Counted from the first letter of the stretch, positions 33,227 to 42,278 are shown. The stretch: 53,566 nt of DNA from Negativicutes bacterium (GCA_031292015.1 JARLHY010000149.1:1-53566), one strand, 5' to 3'. The notes: a model not told the origin generated them from the letters alone. Made by a program: numbers and translations.

Positions 33227-34618
33227 TTACCTTGTCGACGGATTTTTTCTGGTAACCAGACTGATTGCAATGAGGGCTACGGCACTCACAAGCAAACCGG
33301 GATAAAGGGGATCAACGCCTTTAGGATATAGCATAAACCACACAATATTGGTCAACGGCCCCAGGATGGCTGCAGTCACACCGGCTGCCGGGGTAACAAA
33401 CCGCGGCAAAAGCATCGCACCCAGCAGCGGGAATAAAGCGGCACAGCCCCGAAGCCCCTGAGACAGATAGGTCCAGCCCAAGATCAGCGAACCCGCGTTG
33501 CCGTTGGCGATAATGGCCGAAACAACGCAGATAATCACAATGAGAAGCCGCTGTACCAGCAGCGTTTCTTTCCCGCTGGCGTTCACCCGGAAGATCTTCT
33601 GATAAATATCGCGGGTAAACATGGTAGAAACGCCCAAAGTTAAACCGGCCCAAGTACCAATAACGGTAATCAATAAAGTACCTAAAATGATTCCGGCGAC
33701 AACCGGCGGCAAAAACTGCATAATGAAGGCCGGGAAAACTTCTGCCGACGGAGTATTGGGAAAGTTTGCCCGCATGAATAATCCGACCAAAATACCGCCA
33801 AAACCAATCGGCGGTGACAAAATCGCCGCAGCCAAAGCTCCTTTGCGTGACTCGGACAGACCTTTCGCCGACACCACAGCCTGCATATAGGTCTGTGTGG
33901 AAAGAATACCGACAAGTACCGAAAAAACCGACGCCATATCTTTTTCCACGCCGCGTCCGATCATGGAAAACCAGGGGAATGACGGAAACGCACCGGCAAA
34001 GCCGCTGATTCCGCCCATGTAGAAATACGAAGCGATACCGCAGCTCAACATCGCAAAATAGACTAAAAGCAACTTGGCAAGGCCGGCATAACCCGTCCCC
34101 CAAATCCCGCCGAACAATACATACGCCAGGGCGAAGACCACGCCGATGCTCGACGACACTAGCGGGCTGACGTGGAACATCGCTCCCATTAGTGCTACAA
34201 AGGACAGAACCTGGGCCACAAGATTAAGAAAAATGCCGACAGATGTAAAGATACTGGAAATCGGCCCGATACGGTCACTGTAATTTTGCACTAAGAACTG
34301 GGGTATTGTCTCAGCCGAACTGTTATAAAACTTTTTCGACATACCCAGTCCCAGGATGACGAAGCCGATACCTCCGCCGATAGTATACCACCAGGCAGAA
34401 AAGCCAAACTGAAAAGCCAGTTGCGCCGTTCCGATCGTCGACGCCCCGCCGACAAAGGTACCAAGAAGCGTACCTGCCACCAGGGACCACCCGGCTTTTC
34501 GTCCACCGGTCGAAAAATCCGCGGTGGATTTGACTTTGCTGCCTGCATATAGCCCCGCTGCAGCAATCAAGACAAATCCAGCTACAATTCCGGCAATATG
34601 CGCAAATGTAAGCGTCAT
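33227..34618 (-). CDS. Sodium:solute symporter (SSS family)
   Basis: The 463-residue protein has about thirteen predicted membrane helices and a typical SSS opening: helix 1, then AGSKVKSTADFSTGGRKAGWSLVAGT, in which the STADFSTGGR loop is a family hallmark. GTFVGGASTIGTAQLAF in helix 2-3 includes residues of the sodium site, and later AGIILGTLLITVIGTWAGLTLGVSTMFTRDIYQ forms the signature before helix 9. Substrates in this family range from proline and acetate to pantothenate and sugars. The gene follows a GlcD-type oxidase gene by 58 bp on the same strand, so the transported compound is probably a hydroxy acid such as lactate or glycolate. GGAGGAAGG precedes the ATG. Confidence 0.93.
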   Translation of the reverse strand: MTLTFAHIAGIVAGFVLIAAAGLYAGSKVKSTADFSTGGRKAGWSLVAGTLLGTFVGGASTIGTAQLAFQFGFSAWWYTIGGGIGFVILGLGMSKKFYNSSAETIPQFLVQNYSDRIGPISSIFTSVGIFLNLVAQVLSFVALMGAMFHVSPLVSSSIGVVFALAYVLFGGIWGTGYAGLAKLLLVYFAMLSCGIASYFYMGGISGFAGAFPSFPWFSMIGRGVEKDMASVFSVLVGILSTQTYMQAVVSAKGLSESRKGALAAAILSPPIGFGGILVGLFMRANFPNTPSAEVFPAFIMQFLPPVVAGIILGTLLITVIGTWAGLTLGVSTMFTRDIYQKIFRVNASGKETLLVQRLLIVIICVVSAIIANGNAGSLILGWTYLSQGLRGCAALFPLLGAMLLPRFVTPAAGVTAAILGPLTNIVWFMLYPKGVDPLYPGLLVSAVALIAISLVTRKNPSTR

Positions 34619-34676
34619 GCCAACCTTCCTCCAATCATAGTATTTTCAGCATTGCACCCGCGGCACTCCTAACGCG

Positions 34677-36086
34677 CTATTCTTCAATGATATCGAAAAT
34701 TTTGCCGGGGTTGAGAATGAGATTCGGGTCAAGAGCCTTTTTGATGGCCCGCATCATACTCAGTTCGACCGGGTTGCAGACCTCCTGCATGAGATGCAGT
34801 CGCTTTGCCCCGATGCCGTGCTCGCCGGAGAGCTTGCCGCCCAACTCGTAGACAATGCGGTACAATTCGTGCTGGAAGACGTCCAGTTTGCTGTCCCATT
34901 CTGCTTCCGGCATATCGCACCGGAGGATATTCAGGTGAATATTCCCATCCCCGGCATGGCTGGCGGTACGGGTGACCATGGCGTATTTTTCGCTGAGGAC
35001 GGCAATGTCGCGCATCATTTGGGGAATCTGGTCAACCGGAACAACAATATCCTCTTTGCTCATAATAAGGCTTTCGAAACGTACCGTTTCGGTAAAAGCC
35101 TTGCGGGCCCGCCAAATCTGCTGCGGGTCGGCCACAAGAACGCTGCGCGCCCCGTTGCCGGTGCACAGCTCGTCAAGCAGCGCGCTTTTGTCGTCAAGGT
35201 CATCTTCATCCTTGCCTTCCACCTGAATAATGATGTAGTGGCAGGATTCGCTAAACGGCAATTTTTCGTTAAGGAAACGCTCGATACCGCGTATCGTGAC
35301 ATTGTCGAGAAATTCCACGCAGGTGGGCGTAACGCCCGCTTTGGCGATTTTGCCGACAATAGCTATAGCCGACTCGATCGTGGGAAAAACCGCCAGCAGG
35401 TCAACCACATACTGGGGCAGCGGCAGCAGCCGGAGAGTGACTTGCGTGATAATGCCGAGGGTGCCTTCCGAACCCATGATTAGCTGTTCGAGGCTATATC
35501 CGGTTGAGACCTTTTCCAGCCTGCCGCCAAGGTTGACAATATCACCAGTGGGGGTTACGACTTCGATGGCATAGACTTGATCGCGGGTTGTGCCGTATTT
35601 GACGGCGCGATTGCCACCGGCGTTGGTGGCCACGTTACCGCCAATAAAGCAGCTGTCGCCGCTGCACGGGTCACCCGCATAAAACAACCCGGCAGCCTTG
35701 GCTGCTTTTTGGACATCTTCGGTTCGAACCCCAGGCTCGACGACCATGTAAAGGCTTTCAACGTTAATTTCGACAATCTTATTCATGTATTCCAGGCTGA
35801 GAACAATACCCCGATGGACCGGAACTGCACCGCAGGCCAAACCGGTACCGGCCCCTCTCGGTACGACAGGAACGCGTTCCTTGTTGGCCAATCGTACGAC
35901 TTGGGCAATCTGTGCGGTAGTTTCAGGAAAGACTACGACTTCAGGCATAGAATGATAGCGGCTATCAGTGACTTCGTCGTGGGAGTAAGGCTCCATTTTG
36001 TCAGGCTCAACCGTGACATTTTTCACGCCGACAAGCTGTTGCAGTTCAGCCACGACCCTGGGCGTAACGGGATTATAGGTTGCCAT
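34677..36086 (-). CDS. glcD: GlcD-type FAD-linked 2-hydroxyacid oxidase/dehydrogenase
   Basis: ATG 36086 follows GGAGGAGG; a GTG/ATG frame to 36122 lacks such a site. The 469-residue flavoprotein has a PCMH FAD-binding half (VPVVPRGAGTGLACGAVPVHRGIV, GDPCSGDSCFIGGNVATNAGGNRAVKYG) and a C-terminal FAD-oxidase half with SHAGDGNIHLNIL and KLSGEHGIGAKR. The His residues of these last motifs belong to the active site of D-lactate and glycolate dehydrogenases. It is one polypeptide without GlcE or the iron-sulfur GlcF, which are not adjacent. The electron acceptor may be an electron-transfer flavoprotein, as in acetogen-type lactate oxidation. Pairing with an SSS symporter suggests import and oxidation of a 2-hydroxyacid. 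Confidence 0.92.
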   Translation of the reverse strand: MATYNPVTPRVVAELQQLVGVKNVTVEPDKMEPYSHDEVTDSRYHSMPEVVVFPETTAQIAQVVRLANKERVPVVPRGAGTGLACGAVPVHRGIVLSLEYMNKIVEINVESLYMVVEPGVRTEDVQKAAKAAGLFYAGDPCSGDSCFIGGNVATNAGGNRAVKYGTTRDQVYAIEVVTPTGDIVNLGGRLEKVSTGYSLEQLIMGSEGTLGIITQVTLRLLPLPQYVVDLLAVFPTIESAIAIVGKIAKAGVTPTCVEFLDNVTIRGIERFLNEKLPFSESCHYIIIQVEGKDEDDLDDKSALLDELCTGNGARSVLVADPQQIWRARKAFTETVRFESLIMSKEDIVVPVDQIPQMMRDIAVLSEKYAMVTRTASHAGDGNIHLNILRCDMPEAEWDSKLDVFQHELYRIVYELGGKLSGEHGIGAKRLHLMQEVCNPVELSMMRAIKKALDPNLILNPGKIFDIIEE

Positions 36087-36261
36087 ATGACTCCTCCTCC
36101 AAGCATTACAGTCTACCATCAAGCGTAACCGGCCTCACTAAAGATGGCTGCGGTAAAAACGCTTCGAAGTTTTCCTTTGATTATTTTACCACTTTTTCTC
36201 GGCTATAGGGAGAAAAGTTGGCAACAGCGCCAAGCACTTCGTGCAGCCTGTGAAAAACAAC

Positions 36262-36298
36262 AAAAAGACACCCACCCCAATCCAAGGTGAGTGCCTCT
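36262..36298 (-). terminator. Intrinsic terminator after the tRNA-Ser pair
   Basis: On the minus strand AGGCACTCACC (36296-36286) pairs with GGTGGGTGTCT (36276-36266) through two G-U pairs and leads into five T. It lies directly after tRNA-Ser(GCT). Confidence 0.8.
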
Positions 36299-36310
36299 GT
36301 TTCATATGTA

Positions 36311-36401
36311 TGGCGGAGTGGCCGGGATTTGAACCCGGGCCAGGGTTACCCCTGCTAATGGTTTAGCAAACCATCCTCTTCAGCCGCTTGAGTACCACTC
36401 C
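36311..36401 (-). tRNA. tRNA-Ser (anticodon GCT)
   Basis: The acceptor arm GGAGTGG pairs with CCACTCC and is followed by G and an encoded CCA. The anticodon stem-loop TGGTTTGCTAAACCA carries GCT. A long variable arm and a T-arm CCGGGTTCAAATCCCGG are present. Length 91 with CCA fits a class II serine tRNA. It reads AGC/AGU codons. Confidence 0.97.
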
Positions 36402-36460
36402 GTAGCTAAAAACATGCTGTCAAACCTATTATATTTTCTGGCCCTGCCGCCGGAAGCGGT

Positions 36461-36549
36461 TGGCGGAGGGGGTGGGATTCGAACCCACGGTCCCTTGCGG
36501 GATCACTGGTTTTCAAGACCAGCTCCATAAACCACTCGGACACCCCTCC
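36461..36549 (-). tRNA. tRNA-Ser (anticodon TGA)
   Basis: The acceptor arm GGAGGGG pairs with CCCCTCC, followed by G and encoded CCA. The anticodon stem-loop CTGGTCTTGAAAACCAG gives TGA. The variable arm is long (GTGATCCCGCAAGGGACC region) and the T-arm is GTGGGTTCGAATCCCAC. It reads UCN codons. It lies 59 bp upstream of the other serine tRNA and is likely co-transcribed. Confidence 0.97.
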
Positions 36550-36635
36550 GTGTCCGGCACATATAGTATTATAGCAAACGGCCAAGAGCATTGTCAACAA
36601 CAACGCCTTGGCAAATTCACCTAACGCCGGATGCG

Positions 36636-37388
36636 CTAACTGCGGCGGGAAATCACCGCCAGCACGCCGGGGTCCGGACGGAAGACCGGTATGCGCCGCA
36701 GCGTATAATGGGGCGAATCGCCTGAACAGGTCCCGTACCGGACCGTCAGCCCGCCGAAATAGCCTGTGTCCTTGGCTATCCGGATGGTTTCGTTATTGAA
36801 GCCGCCCTTGGGATAAGCGATGAAGTCCACCGGCCGGCCGACAATATCCTCCAGTTGCTGCCGGGAAAAAGTCAGTTCCTGCAGAGCTTCCTGCCCACTC
36901 AGTTCGTCCAGGGACCGATGACTCACCGTATGGGAGCCGAAGCTCATGCCATAGTGCGCCATCTCCAGGATCTGGCTGGCGGTAATCCGCTCCGGCGTAT
37001 CCACCATCCCGGTGATGATGAAAAAAGCGGCAGTCATCCCGTTGCGCTGCAGCACCGGAAAAGCGTTCTCGTAGTTGTCGCGGTAACCGTCGTCGAAGGT
37101 GAGCAGCATCGGCTGGGCCGGCAGATTAGCCTCGTCACCCTTCAGGTAGCGGGCGAACTGATCCAGCGTAATCGACTGATAACCCTCTCTGGCAAGAGCC
37201 CCCAGGTCGGAAGCCAGCCTTTCCGGCGTTACCGTGAGATCCCCGTCGTTGTAACCGATCCGGTGATAGGCCAGGACCGGAACCCGGCCGGCGGCAAACC
37301 CGGCGGCGCCGGGAAAAAACGATCCCGCGAAACTTGTTGCTACAACTGCTTGTGCACACACTTTAAGGAATTGTCGGCGGCTAATCAT
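36636..37388 (-). CDS. Polysaccharide deacetylase (NodB domain) with Tat signal
   Basis: The 250-residue protein starts [16 protein letters not shown], a twin-arginine signal (SRRxFLK) followed by a hydrophobic stretch to about residue 33. The NodB homology domain follows: PVLAYHRIG, the metal and catalytic motif [11 protein letters not shown] (Asp-Asp near 99-100), the His motif [15 protein letters not shown] (HxxxH zinc ligands) and [11 protein letters not shown]. Such enzymes remove acetyl groups from peptidoglycan, N-acetylglucosamine polymers or polysaccharides; PdaB-like members work in sporulation and envelope modification. Tat export is unusual for this family, which normally uses Sec, and may mean folding or metal loading before export. 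AGGTGAG precedes the ATG. Confidence 0.92.
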   Translation of the reverse strand: MISRRQFLKVCAQAVVATSFAGSFFPGAAGFAAGRVPVLAYHRIGYNDGDLTVTPERLASDLGALAREGYQSITLDQFARYLKGDEANLPAQPMLLTFDDGYRDNYENAFPVLQRNGMTAAFFIITGMVDTPERITASQILEMAHYGMSFGSHTVSHRSLDELSGQEALQELTFSRQQLEDIVGRPVDFIAYPKGGFNNETIRIAKDTGYFGGLTVRYGTCSGDSPHYTLRRIPVFRPDPGVLAVISRRS

Positions 37389-37483
37389 GAATTATTCTCA
37401 CCTACTCATGGAAATCCACTGAACACTATCTTTAGATGTTATCGGACAAAAACCTCTTTTTCTTAATGTTAAAATCATTTATT

Positions 37484-38899
37484 TTAATGCCGGGGCAGCC
37501 GGCTGCTGTCTTCGCATTCCGGCCAGTCCGCCGGGGCATCCTGCTGCCGGGGCTGGCGATGGCTGCCGGCGTATCGGATTCCCGCAAAATCGGCGAGGTC
37601 CTTGTCCACTGTCACAAGATCGCTCCGGTCGAGTTCGCTCAGCGCAGTCTTCCCCAGCGCCTGCACCGCCAGCTTCATCTCCGCCAGGCACGATTTCAGG
37701 AAATTGGCCAGATGCAAGGCCGCCTTGTCGATATCCAGCTTGTCGTTCATCCGCCCGTCGTACAGCGCCAGCTCAGTGGGCGGCGCCTGCGGCGTTACCT
37801 TCACCACCTGGCTCTGCTCGGCGGCCATCACCGCGACCGTGCCGATATACACCGCGTCCGCTCCGAGGGCCAGCGCCTTCAGAAAATGTCCCGGCGTCGC
37901 CAGTCCGCCGGTGATGATCAGGGAAAATTTCTCCCGCAGATTATTTTCTGTCAGCCAGTCCACCGCCCGCACCAGCGAGTGCAGCGTCGGCAAACCCAGA
38001 TCGTCCTCCAGGGTCGGCGGCGCCGCGGATGTTCCGCCTTCCGCCCCGTCGATGACAATATAATCTGCCTCCGTCTGGGCGATCACCGCCAGTTCATACT
38101 CGATATAGTCGCTGCCGGCGATTTTAATTCCCACCGGCACATCGTACTGCTTCTTCATGGAATTGACCATGGTGATGATGTCCCGCACCGACTCCTTGCC
38201 GGGCATCCTGGCGTTGATCGCCGTGTCCTCGCCTTTGTCCAGGTGCCAGGCTTGTCTGAGATGTTCGCCAATGGTATCGCCCCGGATCGGCTCCTCCACC
38301 GCTCCGCCCCAGGCGCCCTGCCCCAGCTGAATCTCGATGGCGTCCAGCCTTCCCAGTTGCTCCGGCCCGCTCAGCCACCCGCCGCGGTGGTACTGGCCAA
38401 TGAGAAGCCTGGCGTTGTTTCGTTCCTCGTCCGTCACCGCCGATTCGCCGGTGTTGGTAGCCGTTCCGGCCATTGACGCCCCCTTGGCCAGCGCCGTTTT
38501 CAGCTGCAGGCTCAGCGAGCCGCCGTAGGACATGCCTGTGATCATGATCGGCAGATCCAGCTTCAGCGGTTTCCGGGCCTTCGGACCGATAACGGTGTTG
38601 GTAGTTATCTCCAGCGTGCTGGCAGTGGGAAGCTGGAATAATTGTCTGGGACTCAGTAATATCTTATTCCAGGGGGACAGCACCACCGGACTGCCCAGCG
38701 GCCTGGCCAGAACCCGGCCTGACTCCGCCCGCATCCCGGCTTCGATGATAGCCCGCGGCGTCATCTTCTCCGCCACTGTCACCAATAAAAACGGGTTGTC
38801 TTTGTAATCCTCGGTCAGCATCTTGACAGTTGCCTCATCGGTCAGCGGATCCGTCATCTTCATCAGCAGCCAGCTCAACAACACCTGCGGCACCTCCAT
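37484..38899 (-). CDS. FMN-dependent glutamate synthase-like protein (GltB central domain family)
   Basis: ATG 38899 follows AAGGAAGG; the open frame beyond it to 38983 lacks a ribosome binding site. The 471-residue protein corresponds to the central and FMN domains of glutamate synthase without the amidotransferase part. Visible motifs are LPIMITGMSYGGSLS, LAKGASMAGTATNTGESAV, VGIKIAGSDYIEYELAVIAQTEADYIVIDGAEGGTSAAP and IITGGLATPGHFLKALALGADAVYIGTVAVMA (FMN phosphate site). The Cys cluster for a 3Fe-4S centre normally following this is not obvious. Such stand-alone proteins are common in anaerobes and methanogens and are often annotated glutamate synthase or FMN-binding protein; the substrate is unproven. 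No glutaminase partner gene is adjacent. Confidence 0.88.
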   Translation of the reverse strand: MEVPQVLLSWLLMKMTDPLTDEATVKMLTEDYKDNPFLLVTVAEKMTPRAIIEAGMRAESGRVLARPLGSPVVLSPWNKILLSPRQLFQLPTASTLEITTNTVIGPKARKPLKLDLPIMITGMSYGGSLSLQLKTALAKGASMAGTATNTGESAVTDEERNNARLLIGQYHRGGWLSGPEQLGRLDAIEIQLGQGAWGGAVEEPIRGDTIGEHLRQAWHLDKGEDTAINARMPGKESVRDIITMVNSMKKQYDVPVGIKIAGSDYIEYELAVIAQTEADYIVIDGAEGGTSAAPPTLEDDLGLPTLHSLVRAVDWLTENNLREKFSLIITGGLATPGHFLKALALGADAVYIGTVAVMAAEQSQVVKVTPQAPPTELALYDGRMNDKLDIDKAALHLANFLKSCLAEMKLAVQALGKTALSELDRSDLVTVDKDLADFAGIRYAGSHRQPRQQDAPADWPECEDSSRLPRH

Positions 38900-39036
38900 T
38901 TTGTCCTTCCTTTTGCTAGTGTGGCCAGTCGCCGCCGGTTTTAATCCGCCTGACCGGCGCCGCCACGAAGGTTTCGGCCGCATAAAATGGCTCCCCGCTT
39001 CTCACAATAACCCCATAAACTAGGGGAGGTGTTGCT

Positions 39037-39288
39037 ATGAATTCACTGAGTTTCTGCGAAAACAATCTGAGCGAGGAAATGCATCGCCTGATCAAAAAAA
39101 CCAAAGCCGAATTCACTAACGTCGACGTCACCATCGAATCCTGTCTCGGTCACTGCGAGCACTGCGCCCTGGGCCCCATCGCCCTGGCCAACGGCGAGCT
39201 TGTGACCGCCGACACCGCCCACCTGCTGTTCGAACGGGCCAAAAACATCATCGGCGAACGGGAAGTAGCCACCGCCAGGAGCCGATAG
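39037..39288 (+). CDS. DUF1450/YuzB-like small cysteine protein
   Basis: The 83-residue product starts after GGGGAGGTG. It carries the cysteine pattern FCENNLS near the N-terminus and ESCLGHCEHCALGPIALANGELV in the middle, which resembles the DUF1450 (YuzB) family. The CxxCxxC cluster may bind a metal or an iron-sulfur cluster, as in small thioredoxin-like ferredoxins. No function has been assigned to the family. The gene diverges from the glutamate-synthase-like gene and is followed by a GC-rich hairpin, so it is probably transcribed alone. Confidence 0.82.
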   Translation: MNSLSFCENNLSEEMHRLIKKTKAEFTNVDVTIESCLGHCEHCALGPIALANGELVTADTAHLLFERAKNIIGEREVATARSR

Positions 39289-39295
39289 GCCGCAA

Positions 39296-39319
39296 AAGGC
39301 CCCGGTCCCGCCGGGGCTT
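39296..39319 (+). terminator. GC-rich hairpin after the DUF1450 gene
   Basis: GCCCCGG (39299-39305) and CCGGGGC (39311-39317) form a short stem, extended weakly by AAGG/CTTC. It has no T-run, so termination is only likely. Confidence 0.5.
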
Positions 39320-39470
39320 CGCTCTCCTCAGCTGTGATCTTCCGCTATTACGCCCACGCCACCGGTCGTTTTTCACACCGTGATCCTCTGTCCTGCTATT
39401 GATTTTTTCCCCCAGAAATGCTATTTTTATCCTATAGTAAATAGTTAGAGTCAGAAAGGAGTTTTGCCGG

Positions 39471-39938
39471 ATGAAAGGCAACGCGCAACTGATTGACACC
39501 TTAAATGCCCTGCTTGCCGACGAACTGAGCGCAATCAACCAGTATATCGTGCACTCGGAAATGTGCGCCAACTGGGGGTACGAAAAACTGCACTCCCGCT
39601 TTGAAAAACGGGCCATCGATGAAATGAAGCATGCCGAGCAGCTCATTGCCAGAATCCTGTTCCTTGAAGGCCAGCCCATCGTCTCCAAGCTGAACGACAT
39701 ACATATCGGCAGCGACGTAGCCAAACAGCTCGACTTCGACCATAAATCCGAGGAAATCGCTATCGCGGGCTACAACGCCGCCATTAAACTGGCCGGTGAA
39801 GTCAACGACTTCGCCACCCGGGAAATCCTCGAACACATTCTGAACGACGAAGACCGGCATATCGACGGCATCGAAGAACTGCAGGACCAGGTCTCACACA
39901 TGACACTGCCTCTGTTCCTCAGCATGCAGACAGCATAG
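39471..39938 (+). CDS. bfr: Bacterioferritin
   Basis: The 155-residue protein carries all six ferroxidase ligands at the canonical positions (Glu18, Glu51, His54, Glu94, Glu127, His130) and the heme-binding Met52. It is thus expected to be a functional heme-containing bacterioferritin forming a 24-subunit iron store that oxidises Fe(II) with O2 or peroxide. AAAGGAG precedes the ATG. It is monocistronic with a strong terminator. No Bfd ferredoxin gene is beside it, although the DUF1450 Cys protein lies upstream. In an anaerobe it would mainly limit oxidative damage during air exposure. Confidence 0.97.
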   Translation: MKGNAQLIDTLNALLADELSAINQYIVHSEMCANWGYEKLHSRFEKRAIDEMKHAEQLIARILFLEGQPIVSKLNDIHIGSDVAKQLDFDHKSEEIAIAGYNAAIKLAGEVNDFATREILEHILNDEDRHIDGIEELQDQVSHMTLPLFLSMQTA

Positions 39939-39981
39939 AAGGTTTGCAAGCAAGGGACCAACGCCTTTTCTTCGCGAAGAT

Positions 39982-40025
39982 AAAAAACCAAGGACTGCCG
40001 CAGCTCAGCAGTCCTTGGTTTTTTT
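39982..40025 (+). terminator. Strong intrinsic terminator after bfr
   Basis: A perfect 17-bp stem (39982-39998 with 40008-40024) and a 9-nt loop end in a T-run, 44 bp after the bfr stop. Confidence 0.95.
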
Positions 40026-40063
40026 GTGAATAACCCCAGATCGTCTAAATTTATTCATATTCC

Positions 40064-40367
40064 CAGGCTGTTCAAAAAGGTCGAGATGCACGTTCTGACT
40101 ACGCCGGTCGTATCAGCGCATTGTGTTCTCTGGCGATAGTCTTACGCGATATGTGCGGGTCGCTGCGAGGAAGCGCGCGCCGACGGCCTTGGATGGCCTA
40201 GTCCCGAGCGCGCCATGGATGGCGATACGCTCGGGGCGACAGTACATGAAGGCGTACGGCAAGCGCGCTCCCGGAGCACCAAGTGCGCAGTTCTTGCGCC
40301 TCCAGCGCTTAGAAATGCGGCCTGCCCCTTGCGGGTGCGACGCAGATTGGCCTTTTTCAACAGCCTG
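40064..40367. repeat. 304-bp element with 17-bp terminal inverted repeats (MITE-like)
   Basis: The ends CAGGCTGTTCAAAAAGG (40064-40080) and CCTTTTTCAACAGCCTG (40351-40367) are inverted repeats with a single mismatch. The interior is GC-rich with many short palindromes (for example GAGCGCGCCATGGATGGCGA) and contains no convincing gene. A reading frame of 101 codons runs through it, but it has no ribosome binding site and continues antisense into the amidase. The right end abuts the amidase stop codon exactly. No target-site duplication could be identified. A non-autonomous repeat family is the best explanation; copy number cannot be judged from this window. Confidence 0.65.
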
Positions 40368-41852
40368 TCACAGCGGCGGCGTGCTCTTCGGCGGCTGCCG
40401 ATACAAAGTGGCCTGCTCCAGCGAATAGGCCATCTTGATGAGCTTGCGTTCCGTCCAGGGGCGCCCTAAGAGTTCAATGCCGATAGGCACGCCGACAGGT
40501 GCCGAAGCGGTGGGGCGGGAAAAGCCGCCAGGCAGGGTGATGGCCGGAAACCCGGTAGTGGCCGCCAGAACGCCGTTGCGCTCGATCAGGCTTTTGCCCA
40601 CCGGCATCACCAGTCGCCGCTGGTGCGGGTACACCAGCCCGTCAAGCTCGTAGTCGGCCATGATTTCCAAAACCTTGACCCGAAGATCGGTTTGGCGGAC
40701 CAGCCGCTTGTTGTAGGCCGGATCCTCATGGGTCAGCTGCACCGCTTTCAGCAGCACCTTCCAGATGCCCTGATGAAACTTCCCGGTGGAGATGATCTCT
40801 TCCAGCGAATGCAGAGGGACTGTGGCCCCGTACTTTTCCAGAAAATCATTGAGATGCTGCCGCAGATCATAAAGATGAACGCTGACCTCCGACAACAACT
40901 GGTTGATATCGATGATCGGGTCCTCGATGCTGACCAGGCTGGCCCCCTGTTCTTCCATTACCGCAAGGCACGCCTCCATCGCCGCATTGACTTCGCGGTG
41001 TTCCTCCTGATCGCCGAACAGGCTGCGCATCACTCCCAGGCGAACACCGCGAAGACCGTCTGGGTTTAAAAAGGAAAGAAAATTCTTCGGATAGTTGCCA
41101 ACCGACCAGGCTGTGACAGGGTCGCTGGAATCATACCCCACAAGCACATTGAGCACCGTCGCGGCGTCGGTGACCGTCCGGGCCATCGGGCCGACCGTAT
41201 CCTGGGTCAGGGAATAAGGGATGATCCCTTCGCGGCTGATCAGCCCCATCGTGGGCCGAAGACCCACGATACTGTTGGCGGAAGCCGGGGAGCGGATGGA
41301 GTTGACAGTGTCCGTGCCGAGTCCCACCAGGCCGTAGTTTGCGGCCAGGCCCGCGCCGGTGCCGCCGCTCGACCCTCCGGGTGCCCGGGTCAGATCGTAG
41401 GGATTCAGCGTCTGGCCGCAGATGGAGCTGATGGTTTCACCCCAGATCGCAAACTCATGGAGATTGACCTTCGCCAGGATAATCGCGCCAGCCTCGCGCA
41501 ATTTCTGGGTCACAACAGCGTCACAGGGAGGAACGAAGCCTTCCAGGCTGAGAGATCCTCCGGTTGTCTGCATATCGGCGGTAAATATATTGTCTTTTAA
41601 CAGCACCGGCACGCCGTGCAGCGGGCCGACGAAGCCCACTCTTTCGAACTGGCGGTCAAGCCGGTCGGCTTCCTCCAGCGCCTTTTCGTTGATACAGACC
41701 ACGGCATTCAGCGCAGGGCCTTGCTTATCATAAGCCTCAATCCGTTTCAGGTACGTTTCCACCAGACGGCGGGCGGTAAGTTTGCCTGCCACCATGGCTG
41801 CATGTACCCCGCCGATAGTGGCCTCTTCCACTGAAAAAATCTGTTGTTTCAT
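40368..41852 (-). CDS. Amidase signature family protein
   Basis: The 494-residue enzyme has the Ser-cisSer-Lys set: Lys in VPVLLKDNIF, the cis-Ser in APGGSSGGTGAGLAAN and the nucleophile Ser in GTDTVNSIRSPAS. The usual TGGSIR is changed to TVNSIR here, leaving the nucleophile but altering the loop before it. Such enzymes hydrolyse amides; this length and lack of a targeting signal fit a cytosolic general amidase, not GatA, since GatB and GatC genes are absent. The stop codon directly abuts the 304-bp repeat element. AGAAGG precedes the ATG. The natural substrate is unknown. Confidence 0.92.
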   Translation of the reverse strand: MKQQIFSVEEATIGGVHAAMVAGKLTARRLVETYLKRIEAYDKQGPALNAVVCINEKALEEADRLDRQFERVGFVGPLHGVPVLLKDNIFTADMQTTGGSLSLEGFVPPCDAVVTQKLREAGAIILAKVNLHEFAIWGETISSICGQTLNPYDLTRAPGGSSGGTGAGLAANYGLVGLGTDTVNSIRSPASANSIVGLRPTMGLISREGIIPYSLTQDTVGPMARTVTDAATVLNVLVGYDSSDPVTAWSVGNYPKNFLSFLNPDGLRGVRLGVMRSLFGDQEEHREVNAAMEACLAVMEEQGASLVSIEDPIIDINQLLSEVSVHLYDLRQHLNDFLEKYGATVPLHSLEEIISTGKFHQGIWKVLLKAVQLTHEDPAYNKRLVRQTDLRVKVLEIMADYELDGLVYPHQRRLVMPVGKSLIERNGVLAATTGFPAITLPGGFSRPTASAPVGVPIGIELLGRPWTERKLIKMAYSLEQATLYRQPPKSTPPL

Positions 41853-42278
41853 TTCAAACGCCTTCTTTTACGCAGAGCCGACGATGGCAAAACAGCGCTG
41901 GTCGTCATCCGGCCTGCTTTTTTACAACCATACAGTTGATGGAAAACATTGTATCAATGACTGGCCTTCCTGTCAAAAGGTGATTTGAGGAAACCGGCTG
42001 TTTTTGCCGCGACCGCGAATTTTTCTTCCCGGTAGTCCGGGCGGGAACTTCTAAAAATATTATAGTATATATATAATAAACCAGGCAGGCTTTTCCGTAA
42101 AATTTGTGAATAGTTTACAAAGGAATATTCCGACTTTTCGCAAAATTCTATTATCAGGACAAATCTTAAGGTAAAGTATGGAGCCATCGCCAAGTGCGAA
42201 GCGAGAGGAGTGAAACGGCGGACAGTTGCTCGGCGAACTCCATCCGAATACCGCTTATTAAAAAGGAGAGTGCAGACA
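41853..42278. other. Intergenic region with structured leader before the GNAT gene
   Basis: These 426 bases hold no recognised gene. 42045-42170 is AT-rich and probably includes a promoter, not pinned down. At 42178-42243 the arms ATGGAG (42178-42183) and CTCCAT (42238-42243), with TCGCC (42187-42191) and GGCGA (42232-42236) inside, enclose a GC-rich purine-rich loop. This suggests a folded 5' leader 36 bp before the GNAT start. It does not match a riboswitch class I can recall. An alternative GTG start for the GNAT gene at 42210 falls inside it and lacks a spaced ribosome binding site. Confidence 0.45.

Noticed and set aside
37436..38476. 346-codon plus-strand frame opposite the glutamate-synthase-like gene
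   Set aside because: Antisense shadow; the minus-strand product has clear FMN-domain motifs.
42178..42243. Known riboswitch (THF, c-di-GMP-I, fluoride, molybdenum cofactor)
   Set aside because: Conserved cores of these classes, as I recall them, are not present. Only a generic fold can be supported.
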